Assembly: GCF_013623835.1 (NCBI RefSeq)
Contig: NZ_JABKDE010000001.1
Location: 496,001-560,000 of the forward strand
DNA: 64,000 nt
DNA from: Brevibacterium oceani
Lineage (GTDB): Bacteria > Actinomycetota > Actinomycetes > Actinomycetales > Brevibacteriaceae
Direction of reading: 5' to 3'
Shown: piece after piece, positions 1-8,718 of the stretch
How the letters are laid out: the number at the start of each line of letters is the position of its first letter
Numbering within the stretch: the stretch's first letter is position 1
Translations under genes and position numbers: made by a program
Notes under the pieces: model-generated
The model's database searches: none
What the model was told of the DNA's origin: nothing
What the model saw: only the letters and a program-made list of their open reading frames with translations

Positions 1-317
1 TCAAGTGCTCGTTGCGGGTAGTGGATGTGGTGGAGCTCCTGTCTGCCGTGGTCATTAAAACCCCAGGTGGTCGACTTGTGGTCTCAGGGTGGTGCCACCG
101 ACTCGGAAAGTGTCACAGTCATAGTCGAGTCACTGAGACAGCCCCTTATTGTCACGGATTGGGACACAGAAGTCTGGCCTCGATGTCGGTCTGTGACCAA
201 GCGGTGTCCCGCAAGGTCACGCTTCCGTGGTGTGGACGAGCGGCTCCTGCCGCCTTGCCAACGTCTACAGTCGACTCAACCGGCAGGAACGACGAGGATC
301 AGCGAAGGAGTTGAGGC
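1..317. other. Left flank, no gene recognised
   Basis: I see no credible coding region here. Open frames crossing it continue into the next gene in other frames and lack ribosome-binding sites. The last bases hold an AAGGAG Shine-Dalgarno about 8 nt before the ATG of the next gene. The rest presumably carries that gene's promoter, but I could not assign convincing -35/-10 boxes. Confidence 0.5.
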
Positions 318-1532
318 ATGGCGAAGACACCACGGTGGGCCGTCATCGGAGCTGGCATCATCGGAGCCGCGGTCGCCCGCGAGATCCTGGGCCGCCACGA
401 CTCCGCCGACGTCACCCTCTTCGAAAAGGAAGACCGCCCGGCAGCCCACCAGACCGGCCACAACTCCGGAGTGGTCCACGCCGGTCTCTATTACGAACCC
501 GGCAGCCTCAAGGCCACCCTGTGCCGCCGTGGCGTCGATCTCATCCGCGACTTCGCCGCCGATCATGACGTCGCTTTCGACGAATGCGGCAAGGTCGTCG
601 TCGCCACCGACGAGACAGAAGTCGAACGCCTCCACGCCATCCACGGCCGCGCCCTGGCCAACGGCGTCCCCGACATCGCTCTGCTCGACCGCGACGGCCT
701 GCGCGACATCGAACCGAACGCCGAAGGACTCGCCGCCCTCCACTCACCCCATACCGCAATCATCGACTACCCCGGACTCACAGACGCCCTCGTCGCCGAC
801 TTCCGCACCCACGGCGGCCGCGTCCGCTTCTCCACCCCGGTGAAGTCCGTCGATCACCGAGGCGGCCCCACCGGTGACACCGCCATCGTCCGCACTCCGG
901 TCGACACCCAGGAATTCGACCACGTCATCGTCTGCGCCGGGCTCCAATCCGACCGCCTCGCCGCCCGCTCCGGACAGGCCCGCACGCCGACCGTGGTGCC
1001 CTTCTTCGGCCAGTACTTCATCCTCGATGCCGCACACAGCGATGCCGTCAATGGACTCATCTACCCCGTCCCGGATCCGAAGTATCCCTTCCTCGGCGTC
1101 CACGTGACCCGGCGCATCGACGGCGGCCTGATGATCGGGCCCAACGCCTTCCTCTCCTTCTCCCGCGAAGGCTACCGGGGCCTCGGCCTCAACATCCCCG
1201 ATTCCCTGGCCGTGGCCGCCGACCCGGGATTCTGGCGCTTCGCCGCCGACAATATGGCCACCGCTGTACGTGAACTCCCAGGCGTGCTCTCCATCGAGAG
1301 ATTCGTCGCCGAGGCGGCTCGCTACGTCCCCTCCCTCGCCGGAGCCGACGGCCACCGCGCCACCCGCGGAATCCGCGCACAAGCAATGAACCTGAACGGA
1401 ACACTCGTCGATGATTTCGTCATCGACCGGGCGGGAGCCACGATGTTCTTAAGGAACGCGCCCTCCCCGGGAGCCACCTCGGCGCTGGCCATTGCCGAAC
1501 ACCTCGTGGGCATCGTCGACGGTCGGCGATGA
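318..1532 (+). CDS. lhgO: L-2-hydroxyglutarate oxidase (FAD-dependent, LhgO family)
   Basis: The 404-residue protein opens with a dinucleotide-binding fold (VIGAGIIGAA, residues 9-18) and an acidic strand end (FEKE, 35-38). The block HQTGHNSGVVHAGLYY (44-59) is characteristic of the LhgO branch of the DAO superfamily, and a Gly/Arg-rich FAD segment lies near the C-terminus. The family oxidises L-2-hydroxyglutarate to 2-oxoglutarate, removing a side product of central metabolism and passing electrons to the respiratory chain. Length is typical. The start is set by AAGGAG just upstream. It is monocistronic and converges on dps across a hairpin terminator. A related glycerol-3-phosphate-type oxidase is less likely because of the HNSGV motif. 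Confidence 0.87.
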   Translation: MAKTPRWAVIGAGIIGAAVAREILGRHDSADVTLFEKEDRPAAHQTGHNSGVVHAGLYYEPGSLKATLCRRGVDLIRDFAADHDVAFDECGKVVVATDETEVERLHAIHGRALANGVPDIALLDRDGLRDIEPNAEGLAALHSPHTAIIDYPGLTDALVADFRTHGGRVRFSTPVKSVDHRGGPTGDTAIVRTPVDTQEFDHVIVCAGLQSDRLAARSGQARTPTVVPFFGQYFILDAAHSDAVNGLIYPVPDPKYPFLGVHVTRRIDGGLMIGPNAFLSFSREGYRGLGLNIPDSLAVAADPGFWRFAADNMATAVRELPGVLSIERFVAEAARYVPSLAGADGHRATRGIRAQAMNLNGTLVDDFVIDRAGATMFLRNAPSPGATSALAIAEHLVGIVDGRR

Positions 1533-1556
1533 CGGTGCCGGGCGTCGACGACGAAA

Positions 1557-1592
1557 GGCCGCCTGCCCGACCGTGAGGACGGGGAGGCGGCC
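1557..1592. terminator. Bidirectional hairpin terminator between lhgO and dps
   Basis: GGCCGCCTGCCCG pairs with CGGGGAGGCGGCC (13-bp stem, one mismatch, 10-nt loop) between two convergent genes. There is no clear U-tract, as is common in actinobacteria. Confidence 0.6.
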
Positions 1593-1625
1593 CGAAGATC
1601 AGAGTGGCTGCTCAGCCGCAGCGAC

Positions 1626-2150
1626 TCACTTGGGTGTGCGGGTCTCTGCGCTGATGAACCAGGCCTGCTGCTCAAGCTGAGCGATATAGCTGTGGAAGAT
1701 GTCGGCGGTCGTCGGATCCGCCGAGTCGACCTCGTCATGGCAGTCGCGCATCGAAGCCACGGTCGCTTCGATCGACGCGACCATGTGATCGATGGCGTCG
1801 TGGGTAGTGATCTCTCCGTTCGGGAACTCCGGCAACCCGGTCTGTTCGGCGATCACCGCGGGGCGACCGTCAGGGGAGGCGTGGAGGGCCCGCATACGCT
1901 CGGCGATCTCATCGCTGCCGGCACGGGCGACGTCCGTGACCTCGTCGAGGTTGAGGTGGAGGTCACGGAAGTTCGAGCCGACGATGTTCCAATGCGCCTG
2001 CTTGGCCGTGAGGCTCAGGGCGATGAAGTCGACCAGAACCGTCTGGAGGTTCTTGGTCAGGGCGTCGGAGGCGATGAAGCCGTGTTCGGCGTTCTCGCGA
2101 GTGGTCTTCTCTGCGCCATGAGGATCGGGAACTGTCACTGACTGTGTCAT
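1626..2150 (-). CDS. dps: Dps-family DNA starvation/ferritin-like protein
   Basis: The 174-residue protein has the Dps pattern: AKQAHWNIVG (residues 49-58) with the ferroxidase His at 53, followed by a helix with FRDLHLNLDEV (61-71) carrying the other acidic metal ligands, then DEIAER (80-85). Dps proteins form dodecamers that oxidise Fe(II) with hydrogen peroxide, store ferric iron and coat DNA during starvation and oxidative stress. The first 20 residues form a flexible polar N-terminus that may help DNA binding. Size is normal. It is a single gene facing lhgO; no regulator site was identified upstream. Confidence 0.9.
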   Translation of the reverse strand: MTQSVTVPDPHGAEKTTRENAEHGFIASDALTKNLQTVLVDFIALSLTAKQAHWNIVGSNFRDLHLNLDEVTDVARAGSDEIAERMRALHASPDGRPAVIAEQTGLPEFPNGEITTHDAIDHMVASIEATVASMRDCHDEVDSADPTTADIFHSYIAQLEQQAWFISAETRTPK

Positions 2151-2237
2151 GATTCTTGCTCCAATCTCTCCGGTTACGGGTGAATCCGGAGTCTGTTGCC
2201 ACCATAACGCCGTCCGGGGTGGGACGTAACCCCCCCG

Positions 2238-3293
2238 TCAGGCCGCGCCGGTCTCCTCGTCCTGGGCGGTGTAGACGCGGGAGCGCAGCCGTTGGGCGTG
2301 AGTGAGGTTCTTGAGGTCGATGTCGCTGTCGAAGCTCGACCCGAGTGCGCCGGCTACGACGCCCATCGCCGCGCTCAGCCACGCGATGTCGAGGTAGTTC
2401 GTCAAGCGGGCTTCGGGCCGGTGGATCGTCTGCGCCATGAAATCGGGGTCGATGACGATGAGTCCACCGGCGAGGATGCCGATGACCAGCAAGGCATAGA
2501 GCCCGGTGACACAGATGATGAGTGTGAGCACGGTGGAGAGGTTGTAGTAGAAGACGACTTGAGCCAGGCGCTCATTGACAGGACGGTCCCAGAGGCGATT
2601 GATCGTGATCAGCCAACCGACCATGACTGCGATGGCGATGGCACCGATCGAGATGAGACGGGCGGTCGAGAGGTGATGGGACATCTGCCAGATGGAGCTG
2701 TAGAAGATGCCGAACGCACCCGTCGCTGCCGCTGCGGCCATGGCCCGGGAGAGTTTGCGCGACATCCGCAGCGGCTCGTTGGCCATGGTCCTGCCCAGCA
2801 CGAGGCGAGTCCCGCCGGTGAAGGTGTGAGCGTGGAGGGTGCGGCGGCCCGATTCGGCCCGACTCGACCACTGACCCCAACGAGGAAGACGACGTGACTT
2901 CGCGGGCAGATGGCCGTCGGGCAGGAGCTGATTGACGCAGCTCATATAGATCTTCAGCAGGCGGCGCTTCGTCGTCACAGCGCCGAGGGTGGGGCAGGAG
3001 ATCACAGCGATGTTGCGGTCCGGCAGGACCTCGGCGATGAGCGGTTTGCCCTGGGTATGGCGCGGGATGTCCGTGAGCATGATGACGAGGTCCGCTGCGG
3101 GAAAGCGGTCGACGATCGCATCGAGGGTCGACAACTCCAGCCGATGGTCGGCCTGGACACGCAGCGCCTCAGTGCACACGTCGACGGTCACCTCTGACTC
3201 GAAATCCTGTCGGAGGAGTTCGGCGAACTCGTCCTTGAGCGAGGCCACTCGCCGGCTCGGCGGACCGGGATCGCAGATGAGGAGGGCATGCAT
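2238..3293 (-). CDS. Hypothetical protein: cytosolic Rossmann-like domain plus C-terminal membrane domain
   Basis: I do not recognise a named family. The protein starts MHALLICDPGP with alternating beta/alpha pattern to about residue 125, including DLVIMLTDIP and NIAVISCPTLGAV. A basic linker follows, then about four hydrophobic spans: GAFGIFYSSIW, ISIGAIAIAVMVGWLITI, VLTLIICVTGLYALLVIGILAGGLIVI and DIAWLSAAMGVVAGALG. It ends in a polar tail. An upstream in-frame ATG would add 22 Arg/Pro-rich residues; I prefer the internal Met because MHALLICDPG is a natural beta-strand start. A membrane-anchored sensor or carrier is possible, but no catalytic motif is visible. Confidence 0.65.
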   Translation of the reverse strand: MHALLICDPGPPSRRVASLKDEFAELLRQDFESEVTVDVCTEALRVQADHRLELSTLDAIVDRFPAADLVIMLTDIPRHTQGKPLIAEVLPDRNIAVISCPTLGAVTTKRRLLKIYMSCVNQLLPDGHLPAKSRRLPRWGQWSSRAESGRRTLHAHTFTGGTRLVLGRTMANEPLRMSRKLSRAMAAAAATGAFGIFYSSIWQMSHHLSTARLISIGAIAIAVMVGWLITINRLWDRPVNERLAQVVFYYNLSTVLTLIICVTGLYALLVIGILAGGLIVIDPDFMAQTIHRPEARLTNYLDIAWLSAAMGVVAGALGSSFDSDIDLKNLTHAQRLRSRVYTAQDEETGAA

Positions 3294-3482
3294 TTTCCCA
3301 CTGTGGCGGGGCCGGTTCGGTCTGGCCAGGGCGACGGCGAATTCCGACGCTTTCCACACGGCTCATTCAGGTCGTCGGGTCGATGGCAGTGTGGCGAACA
3401 CGTATTCTGATATCGCAGATGTTCTGATGTCGAGGATTCGACGGATGAGCTCGAGTCGACGAGATGAAGGAGGACGCGGTCA

Positions 3483-4475
3483 ATGGCAGTTCTGGTGACC
3501 GGAGGAGCAGGCTACATCGGTTCGCACGTGGTGCGGCTGCTCACCGAACGCGGTGACGATGTGCTCGTCGTCGACGACTACTCCACAGGCATCGCGGCCC
3601 GAGTCGATGGTCTGCCCGTCGTTGACCTCGACCTGGCCGCAGCCGATGCGACCGACCGCCTCGTCGCCGCCATCGAGGAGCACCAGGTCGATTCGATCAT
3701 CCACTTCGCCGCGAAGAAGCAGGTCGGCGAATCCGTCGAAGAACCGGTCATGTACTACCGGCAGAACATCGGCGGCCTGACGAACATCCTCGCCGCCGTA
3801 GAGCGCTCCGGCATCGAGTCGCTCGTCTTCTCCTCCTCGGCCGCGACCTACGGCATGCCCGATGTCGACATGGTGCCTGAGGATCTCACCTGCCGTCCGA
3901 TCAACCCCTACGGCCAGACCAAGCTCATCGGCGAGTGGATGATCGACAACCAGATCACCGCCTCGCAGATGCGGGGAACGACGTTCAATGCCGTGAAGCT
4001 GCGCTACTTCAATGTCGCCGGTGCCGGTTGGCCCGAACTCGCCGACACCGCGGTCATGAACCTCATCCCGATCGTGCTCGGCCGACTCGCCGACGGCAAG
4101 GCGCCGATCATCTTCGGCGACGACTACGCCACCCCGGATGGCACCTGCATCCGCGACTACGTCCACGTCAAAGACCTCGCCGAAGCCCATATCGCGGCGC
4201 TGGACTACATGAAGGCCGGCGGCACCACGGAGACCGTGTTCAACGTCGGCACCGGAACCGGGGCGTCGGTGAGGGAAGTCATCGACACCATCGCCGAGGT
4301 GACCGGCCGTGACATCGTCCCCGACATGGGCGAGCGTCGCGCCGGAGACCCGCCGGCCCTCGTCGCCGACGTCTCCCGGATCCAGGCCCTGCTGAGTTGG
4401 AAAGCCGAATTCGGTCTGGAGGAGATCGTCCGCAGTGCCGTCGAAGCCGCGGGGATGCTGCCTGGGCAGAAGTAA
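3483..4475 (+). CDS. galE: UDP-glucose 4-epimerase
   Basis: The 330-residue extended-SDR enzyme has an NAD-binding GGAGYIG (residues 7-13), the substrate/serine segment FSSSAATYG (116-124) and the catalytic pair Y143-x3-K147 in NPYGQTK. It interconverts UDP-glucose and UDP-galactose, feeding the Leloir pathway and galactose-containing surface polymers. A strong AAGGAGG lies about 7 nt before the ATG. The gene may be co-transcribed with the DUF3626 gene 24 bp downstream. Specificity for UDP-GlcNAc/GalNAc cannot be excluded from sequence alone. Confidence 0.93.
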   Translation: MAVLVTGGAGYIGSHVVRLLTERGDDVLVVDDYSTGIAARVDGLPVVDLDLAAADATDRLVAAIEEHQVDSIIHFAAKKQVGESVEEPVMYYRQNIGGLTNILAAVERSGIESLVFSSSAATYGMPDVDMVPEDLTCRPINPYGQTKLIGEWMIDNQITASQMRGTTFNAVKLRYFNVAGAGWPELADTAVMNLIPIVLGRLADGKAPIIFGDDYATPDGTCIRDYVHVKDLAEAHIAALDYMKAGGTTETVFNVGTGTGASVREVIDTIAEVTGRDIVPDMGERRAGDPPALVADVSRIQALLSWKAEFGLEEIVRSAVEAAGMLPGQK

Positions 4476-4499
4476 ACGGCGCTTAGAAGGGCAGGACTG

Positions 4500-5384
4500 A
4501 TGGTTCCGGACCCGGTCTCAGCAGCGCTCGACTGGGTCCGAGCACGTTCCGCGGCAGGGCAGGATCTGTCATCCCGTGCGCGTGTGGCACTGCATTTCCA
4601 TCCCGGTGATGATGTCTCGGAGACCGGAGCGCTCGCGTCGATTCTCGCTCAGGGGCGGTATGTGTCCCAGTTCGTCACGGGAACGAGCAACGGCGGTCTG
4701 ACTGCCTTTCCCGGTGGTGACCGGTGGCACTGGGAGCAGAGGATATTCGGCGGAGCCTATGACCATGTGGAAGTGCAGCATCGACCGGTCTATGGAGCTC
4801 TTGACCTCGACGGCGATCCCTACGGCCCGGCACCTCGATTTGGGTCGGCCCACCTGCGTCTTCGCCCGGAGACTCTTGCTCGGGCGACCTTTGCCTATCC
4901 GGACAGCATGTTCGGCCCGGAAATCTTCGGCGTCGCTGACCGGATGGGACTCATCGCCGACTTTCGTCGCGACGAGTCGGCCGGCGACCCGGCTGTTGCT
5001 CAAGGAAGCGGTATGTCCCGCGACCGTCTCGATCACTACATCGAGGCTCATATCCACGGAGAGGTGAAGGTGCCCGAAGACGTCGAAGCGCTGGTGATCG
5101 ATCCCAGCTTCGACGATCATGCGGTGCTGGAGACGGCGGACCGCTGCGGTCTCGCCGTCGAGACTCATCCGGGTTATGTCGCCGAGGTCTCCCGAATCGC
5201 CGCGCATCCGGAGTATCGGGGCCAGGACGTGGTCGAGCTTGCGCAGCGGATCGCCGAGGGTGTGGGGAACTCAGCGCAGCTGAGACCCATCCATGTCGCG
5301 CGCGCCCGACGGGCGTGGGATCTCGACGGGCAGCAGATCAAGAAGGTCTGGCACTGCCTCGCGCGATTCGGCCGGACCTGGTGA
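4500..5384 (+). CDS. DUF3626 family protein
   Basis: The 294-residue protein matches the DUF3626 family as I know it: VALHFHPGD near residue 30, the conserved LAQGRYVSQFVTGTSNGGLTA block, and FGSAHLRLRPETLARATFAYPDS in the middle. The LHFHP and AHIHGEV His clusters and the GSAHLRL segment suggest metal or nucleotide binding, but the function of the family is unknown. There is no signal peptide or membrane span. It lies 24 bp after galE on the same strand and may be read from the same transcript; there is no obvious functional link to galactose metabolism. Confidence 0.75.
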   Translation: MVPDPVSAALDWVRARSAAGQDLSSRARVALHFHPGDDVSETGALASILAQGRYVSQFVTGTSNGGLTAFPGGDRWHWEQRIFGGAYDHVEVQHRPVYGALDLDGDPYGPAPRFGSAHLRLRPETLARATFAYPDSMFGPEIFGVADRMGLIADFRRDESAGDPAVAQGSGMSRDRLDHYIEAHIHGEVKVPEDVEALVIDPSFDDHAVLETADRCGLAVETHPGYVAEVSRIAAHPEYRGQDVVELAQRIAEGVGNSAQLRPIHVARARRAWDLDGQQIKKVWHCLARFGRTW

Positions 5385-5394
5385 GACCACGCTG

Positions 5395-6039
5395 TCACTC
5401 AGCGGATTTCATCTCGCTTTCGACGACCCATTTGTGGTTCGTCATCTCCATCTCATCTGTCTTCAGGTCGACCATGTAGACGGTCTCGTCGGTCGCTGAG
5501 TCGATGGTCGCCTCGGCGCCCTTCATACCGGGCATATGGTCGGCATTGACGGTGACCTTCGCGCCCGTCTTCAGCGGCGCTTTGTTCGGGTCCTCAAGCT
5601 CTTCGTGGACGACCCACTTGTGGTCCTTGACCGGACCTCCACCGTCGGTCGGCGTGTAGCTGATCGAATACGTTGTCGTGTCGAACGCGCCGGAGACGGT
5701 TGCCTCGGCGTCCTTCATCCCCGGCATGTGATCGGCAGAGAGAACGACTGTGTCGCCGACGTCGAATTTGGGGTCGGCGGCCTTCGTGATTCCCTCGGGC
5801 GGGTCGCCGCCATCGGCTGCGTGTCCTTCGTGACCGCCTGATTCGTGTCCTGAATCGCTGCTGTCCATGTCTTCGTGATCGGATCCGCTGGATTCGTTCG
5901 ATGCGGACTCGTGACTTCCGTGGGAGCCTTCGCCGTCGGATCCCTGAGTGCCATCATTCACGGTCGAACAGCCTGCCAATGCCAGCCCGAGTGCTGCGAC
6001 GACTGCCGCAAATCGGATGGTCGGTGAGAGCTTCTTCAT
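5395..6039 (-). CDS. YdhK-type (DUF1541) lipoprotein with tandem domains
   Basis: The 214-residue exported lipoprotein starts MKKLSPTIRF with a hydrophobic signal and lipobox LAGC (Cys24). A His/Ser/Gly/Asp-rich linker follows, and then two copies of the YdhK domain, each with an ADHMPGMK motif near its start and HKWVV near its end. The Met/His-rich motifs suggest periplasm-side metal contact, and YdhK genes are often found with copper-handling genes. A longer frame to 6201 exists, but the signal peptide fixes the start at 6039. A CsoR-like palindrome overlaps the predicted promoter, which supports copper or persulfide control. The exact role is unproven. Confidence 0.78.
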   Translation of the reverse strand: MKKLSPTIRFAAVVAALGLALAGCSTVNDGTQGSDGEGSHGSHESASNESSGSDHEDMDSSDSGHESGGHEGHAADGGDPPEGITKAADPKFDVGDTVVLSADHMPGMKDAEATVSGAFDTTTYSISYTPTDGGGPVKDHKWVVHEELEDPNKAPLKTGAKVTVNADHMPGMKGAEATIDSATDETVYMVDLKTDEMEMTNHKWVVESEMKSAE

Positions 6040-6139
6040 AAGTGGTCTCCTGGTTCTGTGAGACGGCCGCGTCGGAGATCGCCCGGCGGAAGATGGGACA
6101 ATTTCACGGCATCCCAGCTCGCGGACCCGCCACGCACAC

Positions 6140-6168
6140 CCTATACCCCTGACGGGTATGATCGCCAA
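6140..6168 (-). promoter_or_regulatory. Promoter with CsoR/CstR-like operator
   Basis: Reading the minus strand, TTGGCG, a 17-bp spacer and TATAGG form a -35/-10 pair. The inverted repeat ATACCC-N5-GGGTAT (6143-6159) sits in the spacer and the -10 box. An ATACCC/GGGTAT repeat around a short centre resembles operators of CsoR/RcnR-family repressors. The predicted transcript leads to the YdhK lipoprotein about 100 bp away. Confidence 0.55.
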
Positions 6169-6366
6169 GACGACAGAGGTGCTCTGCACCCGTAGTGGCA
6201 TGGGGATATATATGAGAACGACGCAATCGTGCTAGACGGCTTTCGTCTAGAACTTTCGTAAATGAATCTGATTTGCATCTTGCCTTGACCGGATTGCATT
6301 CATAGACTCGGCTGTCATGAACACAACCACAGTTGCTTGTGTCACGTGTAGTCCGGGAGTGCGCCG

Positions 6367-7263
6367 ATGAGCGAAGTCAGTCTCAAGCAGTTGCGCTGTT
6401 TCCTCGCTGTGTACTCCGAAGGAAGCTTCACGAATGCTGCCAAGTCCTTGCACATGGCACAGTCGCCGGTCAGCCAGTCTGTTGCCTCCTTGGAGCGGCA
6501 CTTGGGAGAGAAACTCTTCGAGAGGAGGCCGCGTGAAGTCATCCCCACTGCCGCGGCTCGCGGGCTCTATCCCGAAGTGCTCGAGCTGCGACGCCGTGCC
6601 GATTCGCTCCCACAGCTTGCAGCCGATATGCGTGACGGGAAGAAGACTCGGCGGATCCGCCTCGGCGGTGTCAGCTCCACTTTCCCGGCCATCATCACCG
6701 GAGTGCTCGCGGCTCTCGACGACTACTCGATCGTCGTCTCCGACGGCGCCAGTTCCGACCTCACACTTGCTGTCGACAACGGGGACATCGATGCATGCCT
6801 GGTGAGGGAGTTCAGCAGCCACCGGCCCGATGAGAAGATTGCGTTCCGGGAGAAGCTGTGCGTGGCATTTCCAAATGGCCATCGGCTGGCCGGCCGCAGC
6901 GAAGTGCATGTCGGCGAGATCAGCGACGAGCCGGTCGTGTTGTTCCACCGTTCCTCTGCTCCCGTCGCATTCGACCTCGTCGCCAGCATCTTCATTGAGC
7001 ACGGACGAACGATGCGCACGGTCGCACATGTGTCGAACGAGCAGGCCATCCTCGGGCTGGTCGCCGCCGGGGCGGGCATCAGCCTCGTGCCGGCATCGGT
7101 TGCCATCCAATCGTGGAGCGGTGTCGCATTCGCCTCCCTCGCCGAGGCACGGCACACGTATCCGCTGACGATCCGCACCGCGCCTGGAGACCCGTTGAAA
7201 CTGTTGCACCCGCTGACCGAAGTGCTCGGCAGATGGGCGGCAGAAAACGACCTTACGCCCTGA
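6367..7263 (+). CDS. LysR-family transcriptional regulator
   Basis: The 298-residue protein has an N-terminal winged helix-turn-helix (LKQLRCFLAVYSEGSFTNAA then QSPVSQSVASLERHLG, residues 6-45) and a LysR substrate-binding domain from about residue 85. It precedes a glutamate-symporter-like gene by 51 bp on the same strand, and that gene is followed by a sarcosine-oxidase-like gene. It therefore probably controls uptake and oxidation of an amino acid or N-methylated amine. The co-directional arrangement differs from the usual divergent LysR layout. The inducer cannot be deduced. Confidence 0.85.
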   Translation: MSEVSLKQLRCFLAVYSEGSFTNAAKSLHMAQSPVSQSVASLERHLGEKLFERRPREVIPTAAARGLYPEVLELRRRADSLPQLAADMRDGKKTRRIRLGGVSSTFPAIITGVLAALDDYSIVVSDGASSDLTLAVDNGDIDACLVREFSSHRPDEKIAFREKLCVAFPNGHRLAGRSEVHVGEISDEPVVLFHRSSAPVAFDLVASIFIEHGRTMRTVAHVSNEQAILGLVAAGAGISLVPASVAIQSWSGVAFASLAEARHTYPLTIRTAPGDPLKLLHPLTEVLGRWAAENDLTP

Positions 7264-7314
7264 CCTTTTATCCGCCCTCTCATCCACGAACCGCTTTCAC
7301 AGGAGACTGCTCTC

Positions 7315-8667
7315 ATGGAACCCACGGAATTCAGCCCCTCAGCGCTGCTCGTCGATGCCGGACTCATCGGCGGCCTGCTCGTCGTCGGCACGATCCTGCG
7401 GGCAAAGATTCCGGCGATCCAAACGATGATGATTCCTGCCGGAGTCATTGCCGGTGTGCTCGGTCTGGTGTTCGGCCCCAATGTTCTCGGCTGGCTGCCG
7501 TTTTCGGACCAGCTCGGCGAATACACCTCACTGCTCATCGTCCTGGTCTTCGCCTGCCTGGCAATGACCAGCGACTTCAACATCCTCAAAATCGGGCGAT
7601 CGGTCGCAGGTTTCGCGAGCTACGGTGTCCTCATCTACGCCGCGCAGACGGCCATCGGCATGGGGCTGGTCCTGCTGGTCCTCGGTCCGCTGTTCGGGGC
7701 ACCTGATCATGTCGGGCTGCTGCTGTTCGCCGGCTGGGCCGGTGGCTTCGGTTCAGCAGCGGCGATCGGTACGGTATTCGCTGATTCCGGAGACCCTGCC
7801 GTGCAGTCCCTCGCGTTCACCGCAGCGACAGTCGGTCTGCTCGTCGGAGTCGTCGGCGGTATCATCCAGGCGAAGTACGGTGCAGTGAAGGGATACGCCC
7901 GTGAGTTCTCCGGCCTCGACACGGTGCCCGCCGAGTTGCGGACCGGAATCCTCGACGACAACGTCGAGCAGCCTGCGATCGGTACGCACAAATTCTCCGG
8001 CAGCGCCATCGAATCGTTGACGTTCCAAGCCGGAATCGTCGCCGGGATGTCTGCGGCGGCCTACGGAATCAACGTCATCCTCGGCGAACTCATTCCTTCT
8101 GTGGCATTCCCACTGTTCTCAATCGCGTTCCTTGTCGGCCTCGTGCTCCGGGCCTTGCTGTCCGCGACGTCGACGACGAAGTTCATCGACAAGGACACCC
8201 AGAGTTCCATCTCCGGATCTGCGACTGACGTCCTCATGGTGTGCGGGATCGCCTCAGTAGTGCCGAGCTTCGTCGTCGACCAATGGCTCTCACTTCTCAT
8301 TCTCTTCGTCGTCGGTCTGGCCCTGTGCCTGTTCCTGGGCCTGTGGGTCGCCCCGCGGGTAATGGAAGACGGGTGGTTTGAACGGCAGCTCTTCACCTGG
8401 GGCTGGGCGACAGGGGCGGTCGCCACGGGCATCGCTTTGTTGCGCATCGTCGATCCGAAACTCAAATCTCGCACCCTTGAGGACTTCTCGCTGGCGTATC
8501 TCCCGGTCATCCCGGTAGAAGTCACCGCCGTGACGTTCGCTCCATTGCTGGTCATCGCCGGCGCCTCGTGGGCAGTTGTGGGAATCTGGGGTGCGATCAC
8601 CGTCGTCGCTGTCGCCGCAGCGCTCGTCGTTGTCGCAGGCAACAGACGCAGCCGGATCCAGGTGTGA
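7315..8667 (+). CDS. GltS-type sodium/glutamate symporter
   Basis: The 450-residue integral membrane protein has about ten to twelve hydrophobic spans. Two Gly-rich segments stand out: AGWAGGFGSAAAIG near residue 145 and FTWGWATGAVATGIALL near 360. These inverted repeats are typical of the ESS (glutamate:Na+ symporter) family, which takes up glutamate with sodium. It lies between a LysR regulator and a sarcosine-oxidase-like flavoprotein, so the real substrate may be an N-methylated or otherwise modified amino acid rather than glutamate. Start ATG with AGGAG about 9 nt upstream. Confidence 0.8.
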   Translation: MEPTEFSPSALLVDAGLIGGLLVVGTILRAKIPAIQTMMIPAGVIAGVLGLVFGPNVLGWLPFSDQLGEYTSLLIVLVFACLAMTSDFNILKIGRSVAGFASYGVLIYAAQTAIGMGLVLLVLGPLFGAPDHVGLLLFAGWAGGFGSAAAIGTVFADSGDPAVQSLAFTAATVGLLVGVVGGIIQAKYGAVKGYAREFSGLDTVPAELRTGILDDNVEQPAIGTHKFSGSAIESLTFQAGIVAGMSAAAYGINVILGELIPSVAFPLFSIAFLVGLVLRALLSATSTTKFIDKDTQSSISGSATDVLMVCGIASVVPSFVVDQWLSLLILFVVGLALCLFLGLWVAPRVMEDGWFERQLFTWGWATGAVATGIALLRIVDPKLKSRTLEDFSLAYLPVIPVEVTAVTFAPLLVIAGASWAVVGIWGAITVVAVAAALVVVAGNRRSRIQV

Positions 8668-8718
8668 TGCGCCCGCGAGAGTGACCAATCACCCAACCAC
8701 TTCTTGAGGAGAACAGCT

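Noticed and set aside
1..317. Partial gene entering from the left edge
   Set aside because: No frame shows family motifs or consistent third-position GC before lhgO.
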